From Sphingomonas jeddahensis (lineage in GTDB: Bacteria > Pseudomonadota > Alphaproteobacteria > Sphingomonadales > Sphingomonadaceae): a DNA stretch of 64,000 bases. The notes under the pieces are model-generated. The model was not told where the DNA came from. It was given only the letters and a program-made list of their open reading frames with translations, and searched no databases. Each line of letters starts with the position of its first letter. Positions within the stretch are counted from its first letter, which is position 1. Where the stretch lies: assembly GCF_001981525.1 (NCBI RefSeq), contig NZ_MPSB01000005.1, positions 1 through 64,000 on the forward strand. Reading direction: 5' to 3'. The translations under genes and the position numbers were made by a program. Shown piece by piece: positions 55,791-63,263 of the stretch.

Positions 55791-56795
55791 ATGAAACCCG
55801 TGATCTTCGGCCTGTCCGGCCCGAGCCTCACAGTCGACGAGCGTGCGTTCTTCGCCGAGGCGCGGCCGGCTGGCTACATTCTGTTCAAGCGCAACTGCGT
55901 GGATCGTCAGCAACTCCGCGCGCTGACCGACGAATTGCGCGACCTTGAAGGCCGCGGCGACCTTGCGATCCTGGTCGATCAGGAGGGTGGACGTGTCGCC
56001 CGGCTCGGGCCGCCGGAATGGCCGGCTTTTCCGGCGGGCCCCGACTTCAATCGTCTTTACGAGATTGCGCCGATGTCGGCGATCGAGGCGGCGCGGGCCA
56101 ATGCCGTGGCGCTCGGCCTCATGCTGAACGAGGTGGGCATCACTGTCGATTGCCACCCGATCCTTGATGTGATCCGCCCCGAGACAACCGAGGCGATCGC
56201 GATCCGCGCCTTTGGCAGCGAGCCGATGCGCGTCGCTGCCATGGGACGCGCGACGCTGGAGGGTTTGGCAACAGGCGGTGTGGTCGGCGTCGTCAAACAC
56301 ATGCCCGGCCACGGGCGGGCCCTGGTCGATTCGCATCATCTGCTGCCGACGGTGACCGCCAGCGACTCCGAGCTTGAGGACGATCTCGCCCCGTTCCGCG
56401 CGCTTGCCCACGCGCCGATGGGCATGACCAGCCATATCGTGTTCGAGGCGTGGGATCGTGAGCGCCCCGCGACCATGTCGCCAATTGTGATCGAGGAGGT
56501 GATCCGCCGTCGGATCGGCTTCGACGGGCTGCTGATGACCGATGACATCGACATGAAGGCGCTGTCGGGCACGCCGGCGGACAAGGCTGCGGACGCAGTC
56601 GCGGCGGGATGCGACGTGGTGCTGGATTGCTGGGCGCGAATGGACGAGATGGTCGCCATCGCCGATCGTCTTCCAGAGATCGCGCCGCGTGCGCGCGAGC
56701 GGCTCGACCGGGCCATGGCTAGCGCAGGACCGGCGGAAGGCGACTTTGCGGCGCTGATCGCCAAGCGCGACGCCTTGCTCGCGCTAGAGGGCTGA
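55791..56795 (+). CDS. nagZ: Beta-N-acetylhexosaminidase
   Basis: GH3 enzyme that removes GlcNAc from imported muropeptides in the cytoplasm. LVDQEGGRVARL and KHMPGHGRALVDSHHLLP are hallmark segments; the nucleophile Asp is in LLMTDDIDMKALSG. 334 aa. It works on the products brought in by AmpG, encoded about 5 kb away. It leads the nagZ-scpA-scpB-tatABC series. Confidence 0.95.
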   Translation: MKPVIFGLSGPSLTVDERAFFAEARPAGYILFKRNCVDRQQLRALTDELRDLEGRGDLAILVDQEGGRVARLGPPEWPAFPAGPDFNRLYEIAPMSAIEAARANAVALGLMLNEVGITVDCHPILDVIRPETTEAIAIRAFGSEPMRVAAMGRATLEGLATGGVVGVVKHMPGHGRALVDSHHLLPTVTASDSELEDDLAPFRALAHAPMGMTSHIVFEAWDRERPATMSPIVIEEVIRRRIGFDGLLMTDDIDMKALSGTPADKAADAVAAGCDVVLDCWARMDEMVAIADRLPEIAPRARERLDRAMASAGPAEGDFAALIAKRDALLALEG

Positions 56796-56804
56796 CGGGG
56801 CGGC

Positions 56805-57530
56805 GTGACGGGCGAGCAGCTGACGCTTGATCTCGACGGGTGGGAGGGGCCGCTCGACCTGTTGCTCAGCCTCGCGCGCTCGCAAAAGGTCGATCTGCGA
56901 CAGATCTCGATCCTTGCGCTGGTTGAGCAATATCTCGCCTATGTCGAGCGAATGCGGACGCTCCAGCTAGAGCTTGCCGCCGATTACCTCGTGATGGCGG
57001 CGTGGCTGGCGTACCTCAAATCGGCGCTGCTGCTGCCGCGCGGTCCGGACGTGGAGCCTGATCCCGAGGAACTCGCACTACGCCTTCAGCTGCGGCTCGA
57101 GCGGCTGGCGGCGATGCGTGAGGCGGGTGCGCGGCTGATGGCGCGCGATCGGCTCGGCCGTGACGTTTTCGTGCGCGATTCGCCGGAAGGGCTTCGCACC
57201 ACCCGCAAGGCGCGCTGGTCGGCAGAGATCTACGACCTCATCGCGGCTTACGGCCAGATCAGCGCGCGTAACCGGCCGGTGATGCACGTGGTTCATGATC
57301 GTGAGGTGATGACATTGGAAGCGGCGATCGCCCGGATCTCGGCGCTGCTCGGCACGGCGATCGACTGGACCAGGATCCACACGTTTTTGCCTGAGGGGGC
57401 GGACGGTGCATTCCGCCGCTCGGCCCTGGCGTCGAGCTTTCTTGCCGCGCTTGAGCTGGCGCGGCAGGGCAGGGTGGAGCTGCGCCAGCAGTCCCCGTTT
57501 GCGCCGCTCTACCTGCGCGCCCCGGCATGA
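56805..57530 (+). CDS. scpA: Segregation and condensation protein A
   Basis: Kleisin of the SMC-ScpAB complex. WEGPLDLLLSLARSQKVDLRQISIL at the N-terminus is the signature; the C-terminal winged-helix region contains FLAALELARQGRVELRQQ. Starts with GTG, 9 bp after nagZ; 241 aa. Overlaps scpB by 4 bp. Confidence 0.95.
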   Translation: MTGEQLTLDLDGWEGPLDLLLSLARSQKVDLRQISILALVEQYLAYVERMRTLQLELAADYLVMAAWLAYLKSALLLPRGPDVEPDPEELALRLQLRLERLAAMREAGARLMARDRLGRDVFVRDSPEGLRTTRKARWSAEIYDLIAAYGQISARNRPVMHVVHDREVMTLEAAIARISALLGTAIDWTRIHTFLPEGADGAFRRSALASSFLAALELARQGRVELRQQSPFAPLYLRAPA

Positions 57531-58102
57531 ATCCGCCTGATGATTACGCGCGCGCGGTGGAGGCCGTTCTGTTCGCCGCGGAGGCACCGCTGACGCTCGA
57601 CGCGATCCGCGCGCATGTCGGTGCTGGTGACCTGCGCGCTGCGCTCGACCGGCTTGAACACGATTATGCCGGGCGCGGGATCAATCTGGTCCAGCGCGGC
57701 GATCGCTGGCACTTCCAGACCGCCGGTGACATGGCGCATTTCCTTCGCCGTGATCGTGAGGATAGCCGCCGCCTGACGCGCGCCGGGATCGAGACGCTGG
57801 CGATCATCGCCTATCACGAGCCGGTCACGCGCGCCGAGATCGAGGCGATCCGCGGCGTGCAGATTTCAAAAGGCACGCTCGACGTGCTGATGGAAGCGGG
57901 TTGGGTGCGCCCTGCCGGCCGCCGCGAAGTGCCCGGCCGGCCGCTCACTTTCGTCACCACGCCGGATTTCCTGGTGCATTTCGGGCTGCAATCGCGCCGC
58001 GACCTGCCCGGCATCGACGACCTCAGGGCCGCCGGCCTGCTTGATCCCGTTGATCTCGCGCTTGAACAACTGGCGGTGGAAAAGGCTGACGATCCAGACT
58101 AG
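57527..58102 (+). CDS. scpB: Segregation and condensation protein B
   Basis: Partner of ScpA; two winged-helix domains with [14 protein letters not shown] and the [18 protein letters not shown] motif. 191 aa. Coupled to scpA by ATGA overlap. Confidence 0.95.
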   Translation: MNPPDDYARAVEAVLFAAEAPLTLDAIRAHVGAGDLRAALDRLEHDYAGRGINLVQRGDRWHFQTAGDMAHFLRRDREDSRRLTRAGIETLAIIAYHEPVTRAEIEAIRGVQISKGTLDVLMEAGWVRPAGRREVPGRPLTFVTTPDFLVHFGLQSRRDLPGIDDLRAAGLLDPVDLALEQLAVEKADDPD

Positions 58103-58128
58103 ATGGTCGGGACTTCAGGAGAATCCCA

Positions 58129-58371
58129 ATGGGTAGCTTCAGCCTCCCGCATATTCTTATTCTCGCAATCGTCGCGATCCTGCTGCTCGGCGGCGGCCGC
58201 TTTTCGAGCATGATGGGTGACGTCGCCAAGGGTGTGAAGAGCTTCAAGAAGGGCATGGCCGACGAGGACGAGGATGTTCCCGCCAAGCCTTCGCAGCGCA
58301 TCGAGGCGCAGCAGGCGGCGCGTCCGGCAGCCGAGACCACGGTTGTTCATGACGACAAGGTGGCGCGCTGA
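58129..58371 (+). CDS. tatA: Sec-independent translocase TatA
   Basis: 80-aa pore-forming subunit: one membrane helix ([18 protein letters not shown]), an amphipathic helix with [19 protein letters not shown], and a charged tail. The Tat signature FGxxRxP-like region is shortened. It precedes tatB. Confidence 0.94.
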   Translation: MGSFSLPHILILAIVAILLLGGGRFSSMMGDVAKGVKSFKKGMADEDEDVPAKPSQRIEAQQAARPAAETTVVHDDKVAR

Positions 58372-58400
58372 TCTGACGATCGTTCGCACCGGACTCGCAT

Positions 58401-58787
58401 ATGCTCGATTTCAATTTCGCCGAAATGGGCGTCGTCGCGATCGTGGCGCTGCTTGTGATCGGGCCGAAGGATCTGCCCAAGGCGCTGCGCGTCCTGGGCT
58501 ATTGGGTCGGCAAGGCGCGCGGCGTGGCGCGGCAGTTCCGCTCGGGCTTTGACGAGATGGTGCGCGAGGCCGAACTCGCCGAGATGGAAAAGAAGTGGAA
58601 GGCGGAGAATGAGCGGATCATGCGAGAGCATCCGGTGCTCACGCCTGCCGAGCCCTTGCCTGCACCGCCGCCGCCCGACGAGGATAACGGCCCTGTGATG
58701 GTTGAACAGCCGACGGTGGTGCCGGCTGCGGCCGGCAGTGAGGCCGGTGACCAGGGTCCGGCGCTTCAAAACAAGGCGCCGTCGTGA
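58401..58787 (+). CDS. tatB: Sec-independent translocase TatB
   Basis: 128-aa receptor subunit: MLDFNFAEMGVVAIVALLVIGPKDLPKALRVLG carries the family helix with the LxVIGPKxLP motif, followed by an amphipathic helix and an acidic, Pro-rich tail. Overlaps tatC by 4 bp. Confidence 0.94.
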   Translation: MLDFNFAEMGVVAIVALLVIGPKDLPKALRVLGYWVGKARGVARQFRSGFDEMVREAELAEMEKKWKAENERIMREHPVLTPAEPLPAPPPPDEDNGPVMVEQPTVVPAAAGSEAGDQGPALQNKAPS

Positions 58788-59569
58788 ATACCGCCGACGA
58801 ACTTGACGAATCTCGCGCGCCGTTGCTCGATCATCTGATCGAGTTACGCCGCAGGTTGCTGTATTGCATCGTCGCCGTCGTGGTGGCGTTCGGCGTTTGT
58901 TACTATTTCGCGGAGGCGATCTTCTCCTTCCTGGTCCAGCCGCTGCTCTCGGCCGGGCAGAAGCGGCTGATCTACACGGAAATCTTCGAGGCCTTCTTTG
59001 TCCAAGTGAAGGTCGCGTTCTTTGCCGCGATGATGATCTCCTTTCCGGTAATCGCCAATCAGCTGTGGCAATTCGTCGCGCCGGGCTTGTACCGCAATGA
59101 GAAGCGGGCCTTGCTGCCGTTCATCCTCGCGACCCCGGTGCTGTTCCTCGGCGGAGCGGCGATGGCTTATTACATCGCCGTGCCGATGGCGCTGCACTTC
59201 CTGCTGAGCTTCCAGGGCGATGTGGGCGGGGTGAGCCAGGACGCATTGCCCTCGATCGGCAATTACCTGTCGTTCATCATGCAATTCCTGTTCGGCTTCG
59301 GGATCGCCTTCCTGTTGCCGGTGCTGTTGATGCTGCTGGAGCGTGCCGGCATCGTGACGCGCAAGCAGCTCGTTTCCGCGCGCCGCTATGCCATTGTCGG
59401 GGCATTCGCCATTGCTGCGGTGCTGACGCCGCCGGACGTGGGCTCGCAACTGCTGCTCGCCATCCCCTTGTGCATTCTCTACGAACTGGCGCTGATCGGC
59501 ATCTGGTTCACCGAGCGCCGCCGGGCGCGTGAGCTGGACAACGCGGTTGAGACGATTGCGGGCGAGTAG
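58784..59569 (+). CDS. tatC: Sec-independent translocase TatC
   Basis: 261-aa six-helix membrane protein that recognises twin-arginine signal peptides. ESRAPLLDHLIELRRRLLYCIVAV at the start and FVAPGLYRNEKRALLPFI are family motifs. Confidence 0.96.
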   Translation: MNTADELDESRAPLLDHLIELRRRLLYCIVAVVVAFGVCYYFAEAIFSFLVQPLLSAGQKRLIYTEIFEAFFVQVKVAFFAAMMISFPVIANQLWQFVAPGLYRNEKRALLPFILATPVLFLGGAAMAYYIAVPMALHFLLSFQGDVGGVSQDALPSIGNYLSFIMQFLFGFGIAFLLPVLLMLLERAGIVTRKQLVSARRYAIVGAFAIAAVLTPPDVGSQLLLAIPLCILYELALIGIWFTERRRARELDNAVETIAGE

Positions 59570-59626
59570 GAAGGGCGAGTTTCGGCCGCCACTCGGCTTC
59601 TTACGGGAGTGATGTTGGAAACGCGT

Positions 59627-59714
59627 GCTTCGACAAGCGCGGCGTCAACAATTCTCAGGCGGGGAGCGCCTTTGCGACTGAAGCGGAGCCACTTCTACCA
59701 AGCTTGTCGAAGTG
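59627..59714. repeat. Degenerate inverted repeat, possibly family 1
   Basis: GCTTCGACAAGC and GCTTGTCGAAGTGC are distant, partly mutated arms. The gap 59570-59838 otherwise shows only the terminator near its end. Confidence 0.5.
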
Positions 59715-59781
59715 CGGGCCGCGCACATGTCGCTGTAAAGTCTACGACCGGGCTGCCGCGCAACGGTATCGCTGCAAATCA

Positions 59782-59818
59782 AAACGGCGGGCGCGGCTTG
59801 ATGCCGCACCCGCCGTTT
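59782..59818 (-). terminator. Intrinsic terminator of the entericidin-like gene
   Basis: AAACGGCGGGCGCGGC and GCCGCACCCGCCGTTT pair over 16 bp with one mismatch around a 5-nt loop. On the minus strand it is followed by TTTTGATTT, right after the entericidin-like stop codon. Confidence 0.85.
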
Positions 59819-59838
59819 CCGTGACACCGTGTTGGGCG

Positions 59839-59973
59839 TTACTTGGCGTCGTTTGCCGTTTCAGCAACGGTGCTGCCCGCTGAGGAGACATCGCGACCGA
59901 CCCCCTCGACCGTGTTGCACGCCGACACCAGCAGCGCACCGGCGACCACGGCCATTCCGATCAGCTTCTTCAT
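59839..59973 (-). CDS. Entericidin A/B-family small lipoprotein
   Basis: 44 aa, start ATG 59973. MKKLIGMAVVAGALLVSAC is a lipoprotein signal with lipobox VSAC and Cys19; the mature part is 25 residues (NTVEGVGRDVSSAG...). Entericidins are stress- and stationary-phase-induced in E. coli. A promoter-like GGAAC-N16-CATT lies 39 bp before the start, suggesting control by EcfG. Confidence 0.88.
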   Translation of the reverse strand: MKKLIGMAVVAGALLVSACNTVEGVGRDVSSAGSTVAETANDAK

Positions 59974-60011
59974 GTGACACTCCTCTACGCATTGGAACTG
60001 ACACGATCGCA

Positions 60012-60036
60012 AATGCGCGATCAGCAACTTCGTTCC
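60012..60036 (-). promoter_or_regulatory. EcfG-like promoter of the entericidin gene
   Basis: Minus strand GGAAC (60036-60032), 16 bases, CATT (60015-60012). It differs from the EcfG consensus GGAAC-N16/17-CGTT at one base. Confidence 0.5.
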
Positions 60037-60065
60037 TCGTTTCGGATGCGGAGTGAGTTGCCCCT

Positions 60066-60170
60066 GAAGAAATAAGGCCCGGAAGCGTCACCGGGGGGGG
60101 GGAGGGTTGACGCTTCCGGGCCTATGTCGTGGATAGCGAGAGCGGGGGGGCATAAGGTCGCTATCCGAAG
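60066..60170 (-). ncRNA. Candidate EcfG-controlled small RNA, GsrN-like
   Basis: About 105 nt downstream of phyP on the same strand. Hairpin 1 (60166-60131) has a 9-bp stem GGATAGCGA/TCGCTATCC and an 18-nt loop with seven consecutive C. Hairpin 2 (60123-60075) has a perfect 16-bp stem and a 17-nt loop rich in C (ACCCTCC then further C, ten in a row). The RNA ends with UUAUUUCUUC, a terminator tail. No open frame is supported. The C-rich loops could pair with G-rich ribosome binding sites, the known mode of GsrN in Caulobacter. The 5' end is inferred from the promoter; transcription is not shown. Confidence 0.75.
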
Positions 60171-60175
60171 TGTAA

Positions 60176-60200
60176 AACGTCGTCCTTTACGGGCAGTTCC
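60176..60200 (-). promoter_or_regulatory. Exact EcfG consensus promoter of the small RNA
   Basis: On the minus strand GGAAC (60200-60196) is followed by 16 bases and CGTT (60179-60176), the alphaproteobacterial general-stress sigma consensus. The expected start is about 60170, just ahead of hairpin 1. Confidence 0.8.
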
Positions 60201-60258
60201 CCGAGTCCCGACGAATTTATGAAGAAAGTTGGACGGACCCGAAACGATCTCGCAAAGG

Positions 60259-61845
60259 TTAGTCGCGGCCGAGCACCGCGATGGTGATCTCGTAAGCGCC
60301 GGTCAGCGGATCATGGTGGAGGGGGGCGCGCAACTGGCGCGACAGCCCCTCGATCACGCGGCCGAATCGGGTCGCCAACCCCTCGCGAAGTTCGACGCCT
60401 TCGATCAGCGCCCGTGACGATACGCGCAGCGTAGCGCGGTCTGTTGTGCTCGCTTCCTTGACGGAGACGCGCAGCTGAGCCGCCGGATCGCATGTGACGG
60501 CCAACTCGATCAGCTCGGTGACGAGAAAGGCGACGGCGACCGCGACGTCCTGCGACACGAGATAGAGATCGATGTCGAGCTGGATCCCTAATTGCGTCCC
60601 CTCGGCCGCGGTAGCTCGGATGTTCGACGCCAGTTCCCCGAGCATCGACCGCAAGCCCAGCCCGCGATTTTCTTCCATTTCGGCGAAATGGTTCCGGTGA
60701 ACCACCGCGAGCGCGTCCACCCGCCGCTGGATTGAGGCATAAGCCTGCGCAGCTTCGGGTGACTTGGCACCGCGCGCGTGGAAGTTGATCAGCGAGGAGA
60801 TCACCTGAAGGTTGTTTTTGACCCGATGGTGTACTTCACGCGTGAGCTTGGTCTGGCGGACAAGCCCCTCCGCGAGTCCGGCTTCGTGGATCGCCACTGT
60901 TCGGGTCAGCGCCCGGAACGTTTCGCCAAGCTCGCGCAGTTCCTGGGCGGGCAGCATGCGGATCGAGGTTGGGTCGGGTTCCTCGCCGGGTGTGAACGCG
61001 GCGACATTGGCGCGCAGCCGGCGAAGCGGGCGAATGAGCAGGCGATCGACCACGAACCAGGCAATGCCGGCTGCCGCGGCCCACATCACCAGCGGCAAGA
61101 GCAAAGCGATCACCAGCGGCGAGGTGATCGGCGCAGTGCGTACCTCCATCGCCAGCTTCAATCCCCCAATCCCCAGATCGGTGACGTTCCCTTCGCGCCG
61201 CTCGAACGCCGCTTCCCGCGGCATCGGCTGAAGAACGAGTTGATCATCGCCCTGCGACAAGGTCGCCGCATAGGAGGGCGTGAAGCTGCTCGGCCGGCTG
61301 AGTTCAGCCAAGAATTCGGTGGGAAAGAAGGCCGCGGCCGTTACACGCTGCGAGGCGCTCGCCGCGCCGAGCAAAAGCCCCTCATCTGGGTCGATGGTGG
61401 CAGCGACGGCTGAGTCTCGTGCAAGGCTGGCGACCTTCTGGGCGCCGGGAAAGCTGCTGCCGCACAGCAGCCGTCCGCGCGCGCCGAACACGGCAAAGCG
61501 AGCGCCGTTGAACGCTTGTTGCGCAAACACGCCCTGAACACGCGCACAGCTTGGCGCGTCATGCGGATCGGATTCCAGCGCATCGACCGCAGCACGCAAT
61601 GCCGTCATGTCGCCGATCAACTCGATCGCGATGGCGCGGCCGCTTTCCGCCGATGCGACGCGCAGGCCCGCGCGTGCCTCAGTATCGGCGATCTGGGTGA
61701 TTCGCAGCGTCGCGAACACCGCAATGATCGCGAGCGGCAGCAGCGCGATCGACAGGATGACCAGCAGCTTCGCCCCGGTGGGCCAGCGCATCATGAACGT
61801 CGGCGCGGTCGCGCCAACGCGCGAATCGTCCGCCGTCGTTGCCAT
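60259..61845 (-). CDS. phyP: PhyP-like sensor histidine kinase of the general stress response
   Basis: 528-aa membrane sensor. First membrane helix about 26-46, periplasmic domain, second helix about 245-268, HAMP-like region, then HisKA_2 (LTREVHHRVKNNLQVISSLINFH) with His339. The ATPase part is degenerate: the usual N-box Asn is lost in LVTELIELAVTCDP and I see no G-boxes. In Sphingomonas Fr1 the protein at this locus, PhyP, is a negative regulator of PhyR, so phosphatase activity is expected. It follows nepR by 8 bp. Gene symbol is given by homology in context. Confidence 0.85.
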   Translation of the reverse strand: MATTADDSRVGATAPTFMMRWPTGAKLLVILSIALLPLAIIAVFATLRITQIADTEARAGLRVASAESGRAIAIELIGDMTALRAAVDALESDPHDAPSCARVQGVFAQQAFNGARFAVFGARGRLLCGSSFPGAQKVASLARDSAVAATIDPDEGLLLGAASASQRVTAAAFFPTEFLAELSRPSSFTPSYAATLSQGDDQLVLQPMPREAAFERREGNVTDLGIGGLKLAMEVRTAPITSPLVIALLLPLVMWAAAAGIAWFVVDRLLIRPLRRLRANVAAFTPGEEPDPTSIRMLPAQELRELGETFRALTRTVAIHEAGLAEGLVRQTKLTREVHHRVKNNLQVISSLINFHARGAKSPEAAQAYASIQRRVDALAVVHRNHFAEMEENRGLGLRSMLGELASNIRATAAEGTQLGIQLDIDLYLVSQDVAVAVAFLVTELIELAVTCDPAAQLRVSVKEASTTDRATLRVSSRALIEGVELREGLATRFGRVIEGLSRQLRAPLHHDPLTGAYEITIAVLGRD

Positions 61846-61853
61846 GCCTGTGT

Positions 61854-62021
61854 CTAGTCTAGCTTACCCAGAAGGGAAATGAACTCATCCGGCACGGTCT
61901 CGTCGATCGTTTTCTGATAGATCGACCGCAGCGCCGCACCCATGTCTCGATCCTTGGATTGAACGGCGGTGCCGCCCCTCTTCCTGATCGGCTTCTCTGG
62001 CGCTTCCTTGTCCGAAACCAA
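61854..62021 (-). CDS. nepR: NepR-like anti-sigma factor (55 aa)
   Basis: Translating the minus strand between phyP and phyR gives MVSDKEAPEKPIRKRGG followed by SKDRDMGAALRSIYQKTIDE and TVPDEFISLLGKLD. The second half is the NepR core that binds EcfG and, in competition, PhyR. The start is TTG 62021-62019, with GGGGGG upstream and a stop codon two codons before it. At 55 residues it is easily overlooked. It leads the nepR-phyP operon. Confidence 0.9.
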   Translation of the reverse strand: MVSDKEAPEKPIRKRGGTAVQSKDRDMGAALRSIYQKTIDETVPDEFISLLGKLD

Positions 62022-62121
62022 CGCTTACCCCCCGAAACACCTGTTCCGTGTGATGCCCATAATTTCCTTGGCCGGATACAGGCCGTGGCGCCAGCCTGTT
62101 GATCAAGGCTGGCGAGCGTTG

Positions 62122-62147
62122 AAACCAAAAAGCCATTCGATGGTTCC
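62122..62147 (-). promoter_or_regulatory. Possible EcfG promoter of nepR-phyP
   Basis: Minus strand GGAAC (62147-62143), 17 bases, GTTT (62125-62122), near the consensus. It lies about 100 bp before the nepR start. Confidence 0.45.
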
Positions 62148-62149
62148 AT

Positions 62150-62176
62150 GCCCGACGACGAAATGCGTCGTCGGGC
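62150..62176 (+). other. Perfect 11-bp hairpin in the phyR-nepR intergenic region
   Basis: GCCCGACGACG (62150-62160) and CGTCGTCGGGC (62166-62176) pair exactly around AAATG. No U-run follows. It may be a regulator site or a leader hairpin of phyR. The 248-bp gap between nepR and phyR holds this and the promoter above. Confidence 0.6.
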
Positions 62177-62269
62177 GCGTGACGCCCGCGGGGGGTCGTC
62201 GGTGAAGTTGATCAATCAAGGGTTGGCGGTCAAAGCCATGCCTTCATCTATTGGGAGTCGTTCCGCCTC

Positions 62270-63067
62270 ATGTCGCTTGGACAACAGCTCGCCCCGCATC
62301 TTCCCTTTCTGCGTCGATACGGGCGGGCGCTCACCGGCAGCCAGTCGCACGGCGACAAATATGTACGCGCCACGCTGGAGGCGATCGTCGCCGCGCCGGA
62401 GGAGTTTCCGCGCGACGTGGATCCGCGGCTGGGGCTTTACCGCACGTTTCAGGTGATCTGGAGTTCGACCAACGACGATCAACAGGCAGACCCGGGTGAG
62501 GTGGACGATCAGGAAGCAATCGCCCGTGCACGCCTGGCGCGCATGACGCCCCTGTCGCGCCAGGCGCTGCTGCTCACCGCCATGGAAGGCTTCACGGTTG
62601 AGGACACGGCCTATCTGATCGACGTCCCGGCGAGCGAGGTGGAAACGCTGGTTTCCGACGCGCTGTCAGAGATCGAGAACCAGACCCGCGCGCGCGTGCT
62701 GATCATCGAGGACGAGCCGATCATTGCGATGGATATCGAGACCATCGTCCGCGATCTGGGCCATGACGTCACCGGTGTGGCAGTGACCCGCGACGAGGCG
62801 GTGGCACTGGCACGCGAGGATCGCCCGGGGTTGGTGCTTGCCGACATTCAGCTCGCCGATGATTCGTCGGGTATCGATGCGGTGAAGGACATCCTGTCCG
62901 AATTCCAGGTGCCGGTGATCTTCATCACCGCCTTTCCGGAGCGCCTGCTGACCGGGGAGCGGCCGGAGCCGACCTTCCTGATCACCAAGCCGTTCCAGCG
63001 CTCGACCGTGAAGGCGGCGATCAGCCAGGCGCTGTTCTTTGATCAGTCCACTGCGCCAATTTCGTAA
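62270..63067 (+). CDS. phyR: PhyR-like anti-anti-sigma response regulator
   Basis: 265 aa: N-terminal sigma-like domain (residues 1-130) that mimics an ECF sigma factor and, from about 140, a receiver domain (RVLIIEDEPIIAMD) with phosphorylated Asp192 in LADIQLADD and Lys in TKPF. When phosphorylated it binds NepR and frees EcfG. It is divergent from nepR, as in other alphaproteobacteria. Confidence 0.95.
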   Translation: MSLGQQLAPHLPFLRRYGRALTGSQSHGDKYVRATLEAIVAAPEEFPRDVDPRLGLYRTFQVIWSSTNDDQQADPGEVDDQEAIARARLARMTPLSRQALLLTAMEGFTVEDTAYLIDVPASEVETLVSDALSEIENQTRARVLIIEDEPIIAMDIETIVRDLGHDVTGVAVTRDEAVALAREDRPGLVLADIQLADDSSGIDAVKDILSEFQVPVIFITAFPERLLTGERPEPTFLITKPFQRSTVKAAISQALFFDQSTAPIS

Positions 63068-63075
63068 AACGATAC

Positions 63076-63100
63076 GGAGCCAAAACGGAATTCGATCGTT
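63076..63100 (+). promoter_or_regulatory. EcfG-like promoter before the small membrane gene/ecfG
   Basis: GGAGC (63076-63080), 16 bases, CGTT (63097-63100): one mismatch from the EcfG consensus. Start would be near 63107, only a few bases before ATG 63110. Confidence 0.55.
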
Positions 63101-63109
63101 TAACGGATC

Positions 63110-63253
63110 ATGGCTGACGAGAACCGTAGGATCGAAGTGAACACCAATGAGGCGCGCGCCGGATCGACGCCGCACATGACGCGCTACATCCTTGGCGCGT
63201 CCTTGGTGCTCATCGTGGTGATATTCGCCGTTCTGCTGTTCGCGCGGCAGTAA
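63110..63253 (+). CDS. 47-aa single-pass membrane protein
   Basis: Reading from ATG 63110 gives MADENRRIEVNTNEARAGST, PHMTRYILGASLVLIVVIFA and VLLFARQ. A hydrophilic 26-residue head is followed by one membrane helix (ILGASLVLIVVIFAVLLF) and a basic end. No stronger ribosome binding site is seen, and an EcfG-like promoter ends only 10 bp before the start. It lies between phyR and ecfG. I recognise no family. Confidence 0.7.
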   Translation: MADENRRIEVNTNEARAGSTPHMTRYILGASLVLIVVIFAVLLFARQ

Positions 63254-63263
63254 CGGCGCCACC

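Noticed and set aside
62015..62055. GGAAC ... CGTT pair directly before nepR
   Set aside because: The spacer is 19 bases rather than 16-17 and the CGTT runs into the start codon. The site at 62122-62147 fits better.
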